In this document: positions 13,905 to 22,884 of the stretch, piece after piece | How positions within the stretch are numbered: the first letter of the stretch is position 1 | Layout of the letters: each line of letters begins with the position of its first letter | Source: Lachnospiraceae bacterium | Lineage (GTDB): Bacteria; Bacillota; Clostridia; Lachnospirales; Lachnospiraceae | DNA length: 64,000 bases | Reading direction: 5' to 3' | NCBI GenBank assembly: GCA_910576125.1 | Contig: CAJTHM010000021.1 | Location: 1-64,000 of the forward strand | Translations under genes and position numbers: made by a program | The notes under the pieces: generated by a model | The model's database searches: none | The model's input: only the letters and a program-made list of their open reading frames with translations | Told to the model about the DNA's origin: nothing

Positions 13905-14591
13905 ATGAAACGAATCTTTTTAGTGGAAGATGACAAAGAAATCGCCAGGAATCTGGCGCTGCTTCTGCATGGCGAGGGTTTCTCCGTCACCTGCGCCCGC
14001 ACCCGGCAGGAAGCGGTGGAACTGCTCTCAGAGAACCGCTTCGAGCTGGCGCTGGTGGACATTTCCCTACCCGATGGCAGCGGCTTTGCAATCTGCACGG
14101 AAATCCGGCAGACCCAGGACATGCCCGTGATCTTTCTGACTGCCTCCGGCGACGAGGCCAGCGTGGTGACCGGCCTGAATATGGGAGCGGACGATTATGT
14201 CACCAAGCCTTTCCGCCCCCGGGAGCTGATTGCGCGGATTCAGGCAGCCCTGCGCAAAAACGCCCATGCCCCATCCATATTTGAAATCGGGAATCTGCGC
14301 GTGGACACGGCGGCTGGCATCGTGAAAAAGGGCGACAGGGAAGTCTTCCTCTCCGCGCTGGAGTACCGCCTGCTTCTGGTGTTCCTGGGCAGCAGGGGCG
14401 GCATCCTGACCCGGGACAGGCTCCTGGACGAACTGTGGGATGCCGCGGGAGAATTCGTGAACAACAACACGCTGACAGTGTATATCAAGCGTCTGCGGGA
14501 GAAGATTGAGGAGGATCCTGCCGCGCCCCGGATCATCCTCACGGTCCGCGGGACAGGATACCGATTGGGAGGAAATGATGTTTCGGAATAA
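13905..14591 (+). CDS. OmpR-family response regulator
   Basis: A 228-residue regulator. The receiver domain (1-115) has the acidic pocket E8-D9-D10, phosphorylation site D52 (VDISLPDGSG), T79 and K101 (TKPF). The C-terminal winged helix (about 130-225) has LSALEYRLL, the LLDELWD and VNNNTLTVYIKRLREKI recognition region and RGTGYRL. It should activate the two operator-bearing promoters at 13.55 and 15.6 kb when phosphorylated by the kinase coded just after it (14-base overlap). Systems of this build next to FtsX-type transporters usually respond to antimicrobial peptides or cell-wall stress, which is inference here. Confidence 0.92.
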   Translation: MKRIFLVEDDKEIARNLALLLHGEGFSVTCARTRQEAVELLSENRFELALVDISLPDGSGFAICTEIRQTQDMPVIFLTASGDEASVVTGLNMGADDYVTKPFRPRELIARIQAALRKNAHAPSIFEIGNLRVDTAAGIVKKGDREVFLSALEYRLLLVFLGSRGGILTRDRLLDELWDAAGEFVNNNTLTVYIKRLREKIEEDPAAPRIILTVRGTGYRLGGNDVSE

Positions 14592-15567
14592 GGAAATCCG
14601 CCGGTTTGGCTTTAGCTTCGCCGGGATAACGCTTCTGGCCGCCCTTGCGGGCTTTGCCCTCCAGCGGCAGGCCGGAATATTGATATTATGCGCTGCCGCT
14701 GCCTATGGAGCGGCTTTTTTTCTGTTCACCAGGGCCCGGTACAGGAGCATTGCGAAAATTTCAGAGCAGATCGACCTGGTGCTCCACGATGCGGATGTCC
14801 TCTACATCAGCGAGGCGGATGAGGGCGAGCTGTCCATCCTGCAGACCGAGATAACCAAGATGACCCTGCGCATCAGAGAACAGAATGATGCCCTGAAATC
14901 GGAGAAAAAGCTTCTGGCCGATTCACTGGCGGACATCGCCCACCAGCTGCGCACGCCCCTGACCTCCGCCACATTGATCTGCTCCCTGCTGAAAGACAAG
15001 CCGGCGGAGGCAGAGCGGCGTGCCCTGCTGCGGGAGATGAAAGCGCTGTTCCTCCAGATGGACTGGCTGATTACCGCGCTGCTGAAGCTGTCACGCCTGG
15101 ACGCCGGCATCGTAGTCTTGAAACGGCAGCAGCTGGAGGTGAGCGGCCTGATAGAGGCAGCGGTGAAACCTCTGCTGATTCCCATGGAACTCCACGACGT
15201 CACCCTGGAGACAGAAGGGGCGGAGGGGATAAAAATCTGGGGAGACTCGGAATGGCTGCCGGAGGCAATACGGAATATCGTCAAAAACTGTATGGAGAGT
15301 GCGGGAGATGGGGGGACAATCCGGATAATCTGCGAGGACACGCCGCTCTATGCCCGGATTACCATCCGCGACAATGGGCCCGGCTTTGCAAAGGAGGATC
15401 TGCCCCATCTCTTTGACCGCTTCTACCGCGGAAAAGGCGGGGAGACTTCCGGGTACGGCATCGGTCTGGCGCTGTGCAGGACAGTCATCGCCAGACAGGG
15501 CGGCACGATTACCGCGAAGAACCATCCCAAAGGCGGTGCCATGTTCCTGATTCGTTTCCCCAAGTGA
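14578..15567 (+). CDS. Intramembrane-sensing histidine kinase
   Basis: A 329-residue kinase. Two transmembrane helices (about 12-29 and 33-51) are joined by only a few residues, so there is no outside sensor domain. This is the layout of intramembrane-sensing kinases that get their signal from a partner transporter. The H-box is DIAHQLRTPLTS with H122. The N box (IRNIVKNCMESA), G1 (DNGPGF), F (LFDRFYRG) and G2 (GYGIGLALC) boxes are all present. I chose the ATG at 14578, 5 bases after GGGAGG. The ATG at 14575 is too close. It overlaps the regulator gene, so translation is coupled. Confidence 0.9.
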   Translation: MFRNKEIRRFGFSFAGITLLAALAGFALQRQAGILILCAAAAYGAAFFLFTRARYRSIAKISEQIDLVLHDADVLYISEADEGELSILQTEITKMTLRIREQNDALKSEKKLLADSLADIAHQLRTPLTSATLICSLLKDKPAEAERRALLREMKALFLQMDWLITALLKLSRLDAGIVVLKRQQLEVSGLIEAAVKPLLIPMELHDVTLETEGAEGIKIWGDSEWLPEAIRNIVKNCMESAGDGGTIRIICEDTPLYARITIRDNGPGFAKEDLPHLFDRFYRGKGGETSGYGIGLALCRTVIARQGGTITAKNHPKGGAMFLIRFPK

Positions 15568-15587
15568 GCCAAATGGCCGGAGTGAAA

Positions 15588-15654
15588 GTGACAAATGTAA
15601 GTGACGGATCAGTCATCTAAAAGTCACGAAGATGTAAGCCCCGGGCGATAAGAT
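15588..15654 (+). promoter_or_regulatory. Two-box operator and promoter of the ABC transporter operon
   Basis: GTGACAAATGTAA (15588-15600), GTGAC (15601-15605) and GTCACGAAGATGTAAG (15623-15638) lie in a row, with -10 element TAAGAT at 15649-15654. GTGAC to GTCAC is 22 bases and the last box to the -10 is 10 bases, exactly as at 13540-13593. This promoter has one extra half-site. It should be activated by the response regulator coded upstream. Confidence 0.65.
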
Positions 15655-15741
15655 AGGGGTAAGCCTGGAGGGCCGGGAGTCCCGATGGGGCCTGAGCCGG
15701 AAAGGCTGACACGGAAACGGAATCAAAAGGAGGATTACATC

Positions 15742-15858
15742 ATGACTTTTTTCAAAAAGTGTCTCATTGCGGCAGGAATATTGAGTCTGTGCTGGCTGTT
15801 TGCGCGGCTGTCCGGAAAAAGGAAAGGAGGTGCCTGCCATGGATTTTCTGAGGATTGA
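15742..15858 (+). CDS. 38-residue membrane peptide overlapping the ABC ATPase gene
   Basis: A small frame with an excellent AAAAGGAGG site codes MTFFKKCLIAAGILSLCWLF, then a basic ARLSGKRKGG part. It is one transmembrane helix flanked by positive charges. Its last 20 bases overlap the start of the ATPase gene (15839) in another frame, so it could couple translation and also work as a small transporter or kinase partner. It stands directly after the regulated promoter, like the 82-residue membrane protein after the other one. Confidence 0.6.
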   Translation: MTFFKKCLIAAGILSLCWLFARLSGKRKGGACHGFSED

Positions 15859-16519
15859 GAATCTGTGCAAGGTCTACGGCAAGGGTGAGAACCAGGTTAT
15901 GGCGCTGGACCATGTGTCCCTGACTATCCGGAAAGGAGAGTTCATCGCGATCATCGGCTCCTCCGGCTCCGGAAAGTCCACTCTGCTGCATGCCATTGCC
16001 GGCGTGGACGCTCCTACCAGCGGTAAGGTGTGGCTGATCGGGCAGGACGTCTATGCCCAGAACAATGAAAAACTCGCCATTTTCCGCAGGCGGCAGGTGG
16101 GGCTGATCTACCAGTTCCACAATCTGATCCCCACGCTGACCGTGGTGGAGAATATAACGCTGCCCGTTCTCATGGACAGACAGCGTGTGAACCGCCAACG
16201 CCTGGAGGAACTGCTGGAGCTGCTGGGGCTCACGGAGCGCAGGAACCATCTGCCCAATCAGCTCTCCGGCGGCCAGCAGCAGCGGGTAGCCATCGGCAGG
16301 GCCCTGATGAACGCGCCCCAGGTGATGCTGGCCGATGAGCCCACAGGCAGCCTGGACAGCCGCAATGGCCACGAGATCATCCGCCTGCTCAAGGAGAGCC
16401 ACAGGCAGTATGGGCAGACACTGATCATTGTCACTCATGATGAGAACATCGCCCTGCAGGCGGACCGCATCATCTGCATCTCGGACGGACAGGTGGTCCG
16501 GGACGAAAGGCAGGTGTGA
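15839..16519 (+). CDS. ABC transporter ATPase (LolD/MacB type)
   Basis: A 226-residue ATPase with Walker A GSSGSGKST (about 41-49), Q-loop IYQFHNLIPTLTV, signature LSGGQQQRVAIGRAL, Walker B VMLADEPTGSLDS and the H-loop VTHDE. The LSGGQQQR and DEPTGSLD forms are those of the MacB/LolD/BceA group that power FtsX-type permeases by mechanotransmission rather than classical transport. AAGGAGG lies 7 bases before the ATG. The permease gene starts 4 bases after its stop. It is controlled by the operator at 15588-15654. Confidence 0.93.
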   Translation: MDFLRIENLCKVYGKGENQVMALDHVSLTIRKGEFIAIIGSSGSGKSTLLHAIAGVDAPTSGKVWLIGQDVYAQNNEKLAIFRRRQVGLIYQFHNLIPTLTVVENITLPVLMDRQRVNRQRLEELLELLGLTERRNHLPNQLSGGQQQRVAIGRALMNAPQVMLADEPTGSLDSRNGHEIIRLLKESHRQYGQTLIIVTHDENIALQADRIICISDGQVVRDERQV

Positions 16520-16523
16520 CGGC

Positions 16524-18662
16524 ATGAATATTTTCAGAAAGACTGCCTGGCAGAGCTTAAAGAACAGCCGCGTCCGCAGCCTGGTCACAGTCATAGGGGT
16601 GGCGCTGTCCGCCGCCATGTTCACGGCGGTCACCACTTTCGCGGTGTCCCTTCAGTCCTATCTGGTGAACGGCGCCATTGTCAGGCATGGCGGCTGGCAT
16701 GTGAATTTCCCCGTGGCAGACGCCTCCTTTGTGCAGGAGCAGGCAGAGGATTCGCGGGTGACGGATATCGTTACCTTTGCCAACATCGGATACGCCCGGC
16801 TGGAGGGAGGGCAGAATCCCGATAAGCCCTATCTGTTCCTGGCAGGCTTTTCTCAGGAGACTTTCGAGGCCCTGCCGGTGAATCTGATTCTGGGCAGGCT
16901 GCCGGAGCGGGACGACGAGGTTCTGGTGCCGGCCCATGTGGCCTCCAATGGCGGCGTGCAGATTTCGGTGGGAGATGTGCTCTTCCTATCTGTGGGGGAG
17001 CGCATGTGCACGGATGAGACGCTGAACCAGCATGTGCCCTACCGTTCCGGCCGGGAGCCGGGGACGGAAAAGGAGAACCTGCTCGTCACGGATAAAAAAG
17101 TCTACAAAGTCGTAGGCATATATAAAAGGCCTTCCTTTGAAGAGCGGACTGCGCCAGGGTATACCCTGATTACGGCTGCGGATGGCCTGCAAAGGGACGG
17201 GCTGCAGACGGGCAGCTTCAGCGCTTTCGTCACGCTGCAAAATCCCTATCAGGCCCGCTCCTATGGGGAGGAGACGTCGGCAGACGGGGCCTATGCCCTG
17301 AATCAGGAGGTGATGCGGTTCCTGGGTCTTTCGGACAGCGAGGCAATCAATGGATATCTGTACGCGATAGGAATCATTTTGGTGTTGCTGATCATGCTGG
17401 GCTCTGTTTTCCTTATATATAATTCTTTCACCATTTCCTTAAACGACAGGGTGCACCAATCCGGCATTCTCCTGTCGGTAGGGGCCACGGAGAGGCAGCT
17501 GCGCGGCATGGCCATTTTCGAGGGTTTCTGCATCGGCCTGGCAGGCATCCCTCTGGGCGTGCTGACCGGCATTCCTGTCATCAGGCTGGTGCTGGCGCTG
17601 GTGGAGGAGAACTTCAGGAATGTGCTGTACGAGGGTGTGCCCCTGACCCTGACCATATCGCTGCCGGCTCTGTCTGCCGCCGCGCTGATTGGCATGGTGA
17701 CCATACTGATTTCGGCATGGATTCCGGCGAAAAAGGCGGCCCGCATGCCCGTGATGGAATGCATCCGCCAGACAGGTGAACTGAAGCTGGAGCCGAAAGC
17801 TCTGCGGGCATCCCAATCTTTCGGCAGACTTTGCGGCCTGCCCGGAATCCTTGCGCTGAAGAATTTCAAGAGAAACAAAAGGCGTTACCGCAGCGTCATC
17901 CTCTCCCTTACCTTAAGCGTGGTACTGTTCGTGGCAGCAGGCTCCTTTGAGACGGCTCTGGAGCAGCTGACGGAACTGACAATGGTGGATTTGGATGGGG
18001 ATATCCTGTTTCAGGCAAAAGACATGGAGGAAGGCAGGCTGCAGGAAGTCTATGGGAACCTGAAGACCGCCGACGGTGTATACAAAAGTGAATGCCGCCC
18101 GGAGGGGATGCTGGTTTTCTGGTCAGAGTCCCCTGCCCGGTCCACGGAGCAGATGCAGGCCATGCTGGAGGTCATGGGAATCGCGGCAGGCCATGCCTGC
18201 ACTTTGAGCAACATTTATGAGGTTCTGGAGGAGAACAGAAATATACGGTTTATCGTCAATCTGTTCTCGGCGGTGTTCCTGGCCATGATTTCCCTGATAG
18301 CAGTGGCCAATGTGTTCAACACGATTTCCACCAATATCAGGCTGCGCAGGCGGGAACTTGCCATGCTGCGCTCCGTGGGCATGTCCGACAGGGAATTCGG
18401 CCGGATGATGTGGTTTGAATGCCTTATCTACGGATGGCGGACCCTGTGCTTCGGCCTGCCCGCCGCATTGCTTGTCTCCTGGCTGATTCACTGGTGGCTG
18501 ACAGGCAGGGAGGGTGTGCAGGCTGCTTTCCCGATTCCCTGGAAAGGGTTGGGAATCAGCATACTCGGTGTATTTATCGTGATATTCGTCACGGAATTGT
18601 ACGCGGCGGGCAGGATAAAAAGGGAGAACATCATAGAGGCGCTGCGGGACGATGTGACCTGA
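16524..18662 (+). CDS. FtsX-like ABC transporter permease
   Basis: A 712-residue permease with two FtsX-type repeats. TM1 is at about 20-42, followed by a large outside domain (about 45-280). Three helices follow near 285-420 (IGIILVLLIMLGSVFLIY and others), with the conserved SVGATERQLRGM loop. A second half starts with KNFKRNKRRYRSV and has its own outside part and three last helices. Eight helices are expected, not the ten of BceB. With the ATPase and the two-component genes this forms a peptide-sensing or peptide-resistance module (inference). The ATG at 16524 follows AGGTG. An upstream extension would run through the ATPase gene. Confidence 0.9.
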   Translation: MNIFRKTAWQSLKNSRVRSLVTVIGVALSAAMFTAVTTFAVSLQSYLVNGAIVRHGGWHVNFPVADASFVQEQAEDSRVTDIVTFANIGYARLEGGQNPDKPYLFLAGFSQETFEALPVNLILGRLPERDDEVLVPAHVASNGGVQISVGDVLFLSVGERMCTDETLNQHVPYRSGREPGTEKENLLVTDKKVYKVVGIYKRPSFEERTAPGYTLITAADGLQRDGLQTGSFSAFVTLQNPYQARSYGEETSADGAYALNQEVMRFLGLSDSEAINGYLYAIGIILVLLIMLGSVFLIYNSFTISLNDRVHQSGILLSVGATERQLRGMAIFEGFCIGLAGIPLGVLTGIPVIRLVLALVEENFRNVLYEGVPLTLTISLPALSAAALIGMVTILISAWIPAKKAARMPVMECIRQTGELKLEPKALRASQSFGRLCGLPGILALKNFKRNKRRYRSVILSLTLSVVLFVAAGSFETALEQLTELTMVDLDGDILFQAKDMEEGRLQEVYGNLKTADGVYKSECRPEGMLVFWSESPARSTEQMQAMLEVMGIAAGHACTLSNIYEVLEENRNIRFIVNLFSAVFLAMISLIAVANVFNTISTNIRLRRRELAMLRSVGMSDREFGRMMWFECLIYGWRTLCFGLPAALLVSWLIHWWLTGREGVQAAFPIPWKGLGISILGVFIVIFVTELYAAGRIKRENIIEALRDDVT

Positions 18663-18783
18663 GCGAATCTCTCTTCCTGCGTTTCTTTTTTCCGCAAAAT
18701 CATTGCCTAAAATGGCTGCAGGCAGTATAATGTATTACAAACTACATTTCGATATGGAAAAAGGAACGGTAAGATAACAAAAT

Positions 18784-19245
18784 ATGGATACAAATACGAT
18801 AATCATCATAATGATCGCGTGCGCGGCAGCCATGGCAGGCAGCGCTGTCCTCTATCTGCGCCATCGGGCCAGGCGCGCCAGGCCGGAAGACTTCGATTTG
18901 ATGGAGGGCCATGATTTTGAGTACTACTGCGCGGAGATCCTGAGGAAGAACGGCTTTCAGGAAGTGGAGGTCACCAAAGGCAGCGGCGATTACGGCATCG
19001 ATATCCTGGCCCAGAAGGACGGCGTCACATACGCCATCCAGTGCAAATGCTACACGGCCTCCGTGGGCGTGAAAGCCGTCCAGGAGGCCTACGCCGGGCG
19101 GGATTATTATGACAGGATGGTAGGCGCGGTGCTCACCAACCAGTATTTTACCCAGCCCGCGGTGGAGGCCGCCGGGAAACTGAAGATACTGCTGTGGGAC
19201 AGAGGGTATCTGGAGGACATGGTGGAGGAGGCGGAAGACTCCTGA
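18784..19245 (+). CDS. Membrane-anchored Mrr-like restriction endonuclease
   Basis: A 153-residue protein. Residues 5-25 form a transmembrane helix followed by a basic RHRARRAR anchor. The rest is a complete Mrr-type PD-(D/E)XK domain: GHDFEYYCAEILRKNGF, GSGDYGIDIL (D69, D73) and IQCK (Q86, K88), the catalytic set of this family. Mrr proteins cut modified DNA. Membrane-tethered forms of unknown role are frequent in Firmicutes. It has its own short upstream region with TATAATG at about 18726-18732 and GGAACGG. The neighbours suggest no partner. Confidence 0.85.
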   Translation: MDTNTIIIIMIACAAAMAGSAVLYLRHRARRARPEDFDLMEGHDFEYYCAEILRKNGFQEVEVTKGSGDYGIDILAQKDGVTYAIQCKCYTASVGVKAVQEAYAGRDYYDRMVGAVLTNQYFTQPAVEAAGKLKILLWDRGYLEDMVEEAEDS

Positions 19246-19289
19246 AGCGTCCCGCGCCGCGCCATAAGGGCGGGCTGCGGGCGACAGGG

Positions 19290-21110
19290 TCATTGCGTCT
19301 GCCTTAGCTTTTCGCCCAGGGACAGAAAATCCGCAGGCCCCCAGTCCAGACAGAAACTGTGGAAACGGTAATCCGTATATTCATTTCCCCAGAGCCGTTT
19401 CGCCTCTTCCTGCAGGGAGAGGATTTCCAGATAGCCCAGATAATATTTCGGGTAGTTGCAGGGCGACTGTATGATGTAATTATAGATTGCTTTCATGGAG
19501 GTGCTGTCGGTGATTCCAAAACCTGACAGCACCTTTGCTATCTGGCTGTAGGAGGCGTTCTCATAATGGATCAGCACGTCCAGGGCAGAATAGAGGCACA
19601 GCTGTAAGGAGCGGTTGCGGGCCTCCAGCTCAGTGGCCAGGGCCGCGGTCTCCTGGCCATGTTCCCGCAAAAGGTCTGCCGCATAGCCGAAAGAGAGGAA
19701 TTCCACGTACAATGCCCAGCCCTCCTGATATCCCCCGTACCAGAGGATTTCCCTGGCCGGGCGCCCGCCTGCGGCCAACAGGGAGCGGTTGTGGTACACA
19801 GTCTGGTAGAGATGCCCCGGATACCCCTCGTGGGCCAGGGTGGTATACAGGTCCAGACCGTCAGGGGTCTTCTGGCGATTGATATAGATAGCGTTGGAAT
19901 CCGTGTCGTCCAGAGGGGCTGTCAGATAAAAGGCCGGCGCGCAGTAATCCGTCAGATTGTCGGAAACGGCTTTCACGTGGACGTCCACGGCCCCGCCCGG
20001 CACAGGGGGGAAGTCTGCCCCCATTCGTTCTTTTAAATCCAGCAGCATCTGGGAGGCCTCGCGATAGGGGAACTCCGGCGCCTCCTCCTGGACATAGTAC
20101 CGGGCGATTTCGGGATGATCCGCCGCCATTTTCTTGATGGCCTCGTATTCCTGGGAGAACTTTTCCGCCAGCATCCGCTGGATTTCCTCGATGGAACGGT
20201 AGGAGCCGGTCTGGGAGATCAGCAGCTGTTCGTAATAGGCTTTCCCCTCGGGCAGCGCCGCCAGCCCCGCGGGCAGGGCGTCAGAATCCTCCAGCAGCAT
20301 GAGGCCGTCCCCCAGCTCGGCGTAAGCGGGCAGCAGCACAGTCTTTAACAGTCTTTCGTTCTGGGCGATGTAATGGCCGGCCTCATCGGCGGTGACAAGG
20401 CCTTCCTGAAAGAGAGTCTCCAGGCGCTCCTGAAAGGTGGTCTGCAGGAAATGCGTGCCGGCCTCCAGATCCTCTTTTGTGACAATGGTGTCACATTGTT
20501 CCCGGACAGACTGCAGGGAGGAGGCGGGCATGGGGAAGCCTGCGGCGGCCTTTTCCTGTTCATAGACCAGCAGAGAGGCGAAATATTCGTCGGTCTGGTC
20601 CAGGAGCGCGAGATAGTCCTCCACGTCCCTTTTGGAGCGGAAAGCATATTCCGCCAGCAGGATAGGCAGCTGGGTCTGGGTGCCCGAGGAGGGCGACAGA
20701 GGCTCGTCGTAATAGGCGAATCCGCTCAAAGCCAGGGAATTCTCCAGAGTGCGGGTCAGAAGCCGCCAGAACCAGGCGTCCTCCTCGGAGAGCTTTGCCG
20801 CATCCAGACTTTTAAGCGCCGCCAGCACATTTTCGGCTGCGGCCCGGCTGCCGGACACGCTCCCGGAATCATAGCAGGAGAGGGAGGGCCTGTAGTCGCC
20901 CAGCCCAAAGTCCGCCGGATTTGCCAGGGTATAATGGAGGTTCAGCGTGTTGCTCGCCAGTTCGTTTGCGAAAAGTTTCGTGGTAAGGCTCTCAAAGCGC
21001 TTTTCGTCTCTCTGATATGTAAAAAGGAAGACAGTCAGGCCGATGAAAGCCAGCAAAAAGACCAGACCGAAAAGCAGCTGTTTGTTGGAAAGACGTGAAT
21101 TCTTTTTCAA
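19290..21110 (-). CDS. DUF885-family membrane-anchored hydrolase
   Basis: A 606-residue protein. An N-terminal signal anchor (about 11-30, LLFGLVFLLAFIGLTVFLF) tethers it outside. The body is of the DUF885 family, metallopeptidase-like proteins, with the motif HEGYPGHLYQ (His-Glu and second His of a zinc site) and a downstream GWALYVE that in this family provides the third ligand. The substrate is not known. The start codon is TTG at 21110, supported by AGGTGA 4 bases upstream; no ATG is suitably placed. It is divergent from the pentose operon. Confidence 0.85.
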   Translation of the reverse strand: MKKNSRLSNKQLLFGLVFLLAFIGLTVFLFTYQRDEKRFESLTTKLFANELASNTLNLHYTLANPADFGLGDYRPSLSCYDSGSVSGSRAAAENVLAALKSLDAAKLSEEDAWFWRLLTRTLENSLALSGFAYYDEPLSPSSGTQTQLPILLAEYAFRSKRDVEDYLALLDQTDEYFASLLVYEQEKAAAGFPMPASSLQSVREQCDTIVTKEDLEAGTHFLQTTFQERLETLFQEGLVTADEAGHYIAQNERLLKTVLLPAYAELGDGLMLLEDSDALPAGLAALPEGKAYYEQLLISQTGSYRSIEEIQRMLAEKFSQEYEAIKKMAADHPEIARYYVQEEAPEFPYREASQMLLDLKERMGADFPPVPGGAVDVHVKAVSDNLTDYCAPAFYLTAPLDDTDSNAIYINRQKTPDGLDLYTTLAHEGYPGHLYQTVYHNRSLLAAGGRPAREILWYGGYQEGWALYVEFLSFGYAADLLREHGQETAALATELEARNRSLQLCLYSALDVLIHYENASYSQIAKVLSGFGITDSTSMKAIYNYIIQSPCNYPKYYLGYLEILSLQEEAKRLWGNEYTDYRFHSFCLDWGPADFLSLGEKLRQTQ

Positions 21111-21157
21111 AAAATCACCTGATGAGAAAAGATGTTGCTACATTATATGGGACATTA

Positions 21158-21186
21158 TTGACTTTATTGCATAATTTTTTTATACT
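21158..21186 (+). promoter_or_regulatory. Promoter of the pentose operon
   Basis: TTGACT (21158-21163) and TATACT (21181-21186) with a 17-base spacer, about 70 bases before the FGGY kinase. This is a near-consensus sigma-A promoter. Confidence 0.75.
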
Positions 21187-21256
21187 GATAAGTAGAGATG
21201 TTGAACTTGGCAATTTCAGTAAAAAATCATGCATAGAGACAGGAAAGAGGTAAATT

Positions 21257-22861
21257 ATGAGCGAGGAAATCAGGAAAGCGATTCAGGAGGGACAGACGGT
21301 GCTGGGTCTGGAATTCGGGTCCACCCGCATCAAGGCGGTGCTGGTGGATAAAAGCCATCAGCCCGTCGCCCAGGGGAACTGGGACTGGGAGAACCGTCTG
21401 GAGGACAATATCTGGACATATAGTCTGGAGGATATCTGGAAAGGGCTGCAGGGCTGCTATCGGAACCTGGCAGAGGATGTGCAGGCGAAATACAGCGTAC
21501 CCCTCACGAAGCTGGCCGCTCTTGGTTTCTCCGGCATGATGCACGGCTACATGCCCTTTGACGCGGCAGGCAATCTGCTGGTGCCGTTCCGCACATGGCG
21601 CAACACCATGACCGAAAAGGCGTGCAAAAAGCTGCTGCCCGTGTTCCGTTTCAACATTCCCCAGAGATGGAGCATCGCCCACCTCTATCAGGCTATTCTC
21701 ACCGGAGAGGAGCATGTGAAAGATGTGGCGTTCTTCACCACTCTGGCCGGATACATACACTGGCAGCTGTCAGGGGAAAAAGTGCTGGGCGTAGGCGAGG
21801 CCTCCGGCATGTTCCCCATCGATTCCGAGACATGTGATTTTGACGAAAGGATGATAGCCCGGTTCGACGAGCTGGTGGCGGACAAAAAGTTGGGCTGGAA
21901 GTTAAAGGATATCCTGCCGGGAGTGCTGTGCGCGGGACAGGGCGCGGGCACCCTGACAGCCGAGGGCGCGAAGCTCCTGGATCCTACGGGCACCCTGCAG
22001 CCCGGCGCGCCCATGTGCCCTCCCGAGGGGGACGCGGGCACCGGCATGACGGCCACCAACAGCGTCAGGAAGCGCACCGGCAATATTTCCGCGGGAACCT
22101 CCATCTTCTCCATGGTGGTGACGGAAAAGCCCCTTGCCAAAGTCCATGAGGAAATCGACATGGTCACCACGCCCGACGGCAGCCCTGTGGCCATGGTGCA
22201 CTGCAACAACTGTACTTCGGACCTGAACGCGTGGGTGAACCTGTTCGAGGAATTCATGGGCAAGCTGCCCCTGGCAGGCAAGCTGGACAAGAATGAGCTT
22301 TACGGTCTTCTGTACAGGGAGGCTCTGGAGTCGGATGCCGACTGCGGCGGCCTGATGGCATACAATTACTTCTCCGGGGAGCCTGTGACAGGCTTAAGCG
22401 CCGGCAGGCCTATGTTCGTACGCACGCCGGACGCGAAGTTCACTCTGGCCAATTTCATGCGCAGCCACCTCTACAGCGCCATGGCCGCACTGAAAATCGG
22501 GAACGACATCCTTTTGAAAGAGGAACAGGTGAAAGTGGACTCCCTCACCGGCCACGGCGGCCTCTTCAAGACTCCTGTGGTAGGGCAGCAGCTGATGGCG
22601 GCGGCCATGAACGCTCCCGTGACCGTGATGGATACCGCCAGCGAGGGCGGCGCCTGGGGCATGGCAGTGCTGGCGGCCTATATGTATGAAAAAGAGGCGG
22701 GGGAGACCCTGCCGGATTATCTGAGCAGTAAAATCTTCGCGGGACAGACCGGCACCACGATTGAGCCGAAGCCCGAAGATGTGGCCGGATTTGACGCGTT
22801 CATTGAAAAATACAAGAGCACCCTGCCTGCTGAGAAAGCGGCAGTGGAGGGACTGGCATAA
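21257..22861 (+). CDS. FGGY-family carbohydrate kinase, probably L-ribulokinase
   Basis: A 534-residue sugar kinase with the N-terminal phosphate loop GLEFGSTRIKAVLV, a GFSGMMHGYMPFD block in the sugar site, and the C-terminal FGGY parts (GNISAGTSIFSMV, then SLTGHGGLFKTPVVGQQLMAAA and ASEGGAWGMAVLAAY). FGGY enzymes phosphorylate sugars such as xylulose, ribulose or rhamnulose. Because the next gene is an L-ribulose-5-phosphate 4-epimerase, I infer L-ribulose as substrate. No arabinose isomerase is visible, so the pathway start must be coded elsewhere. GAAAGAGG precedes the ATG. Confidence 0.85.
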   Translation: MSEEIRKAIQEGQTVLGLEFGSTRIKAVLVDKSHQPVAQGNWDWENRLEDNIWTYSLEDIWKGLQGCYRNLAEDVQAKYSVPLTKLAALGFSGMMHGYMPFDAAGNLLVPFRTWRNTMTEKACKKLLPVFRFNIPQRWSIAHLYQAILTGEEHVKDVAFFTTLAGYIHWQLSGEKVLGVGEASGMFPIDSETCDFDERMIARFDELVADKKLGWKLKDILPGVLCAGQGAGTLTAEGAKLLDPTGTLQPGAPMCPPEGDAGTGMTATNSVRKRTGNISAGTSIFSMVVTEKPLAKVHEEIDMVTTPDGSPVAMVHCNNCTSDLNAWVNLFEEFMGKLPLAGKLDKNELYGLLYREALESDADCGGLMAYNYFSGEPVTGLSAGRPMFVRTPDAKFTLANFMRSHLYSAMAALKIGNDILLKEEQVKVDSLTGHGGLFKTPVVGQQLMAAAMNAPVTVMDTASEGGAWGMAVLAAYMYEKEAGETLPDYLSSKIFAGQTGTTIEPKPEDVAGFDAFIEKYKSTLPAEKAAVEGLA

Positions 22862-22884
22862 AACAAGCGGAAAGGAGCCTTATT

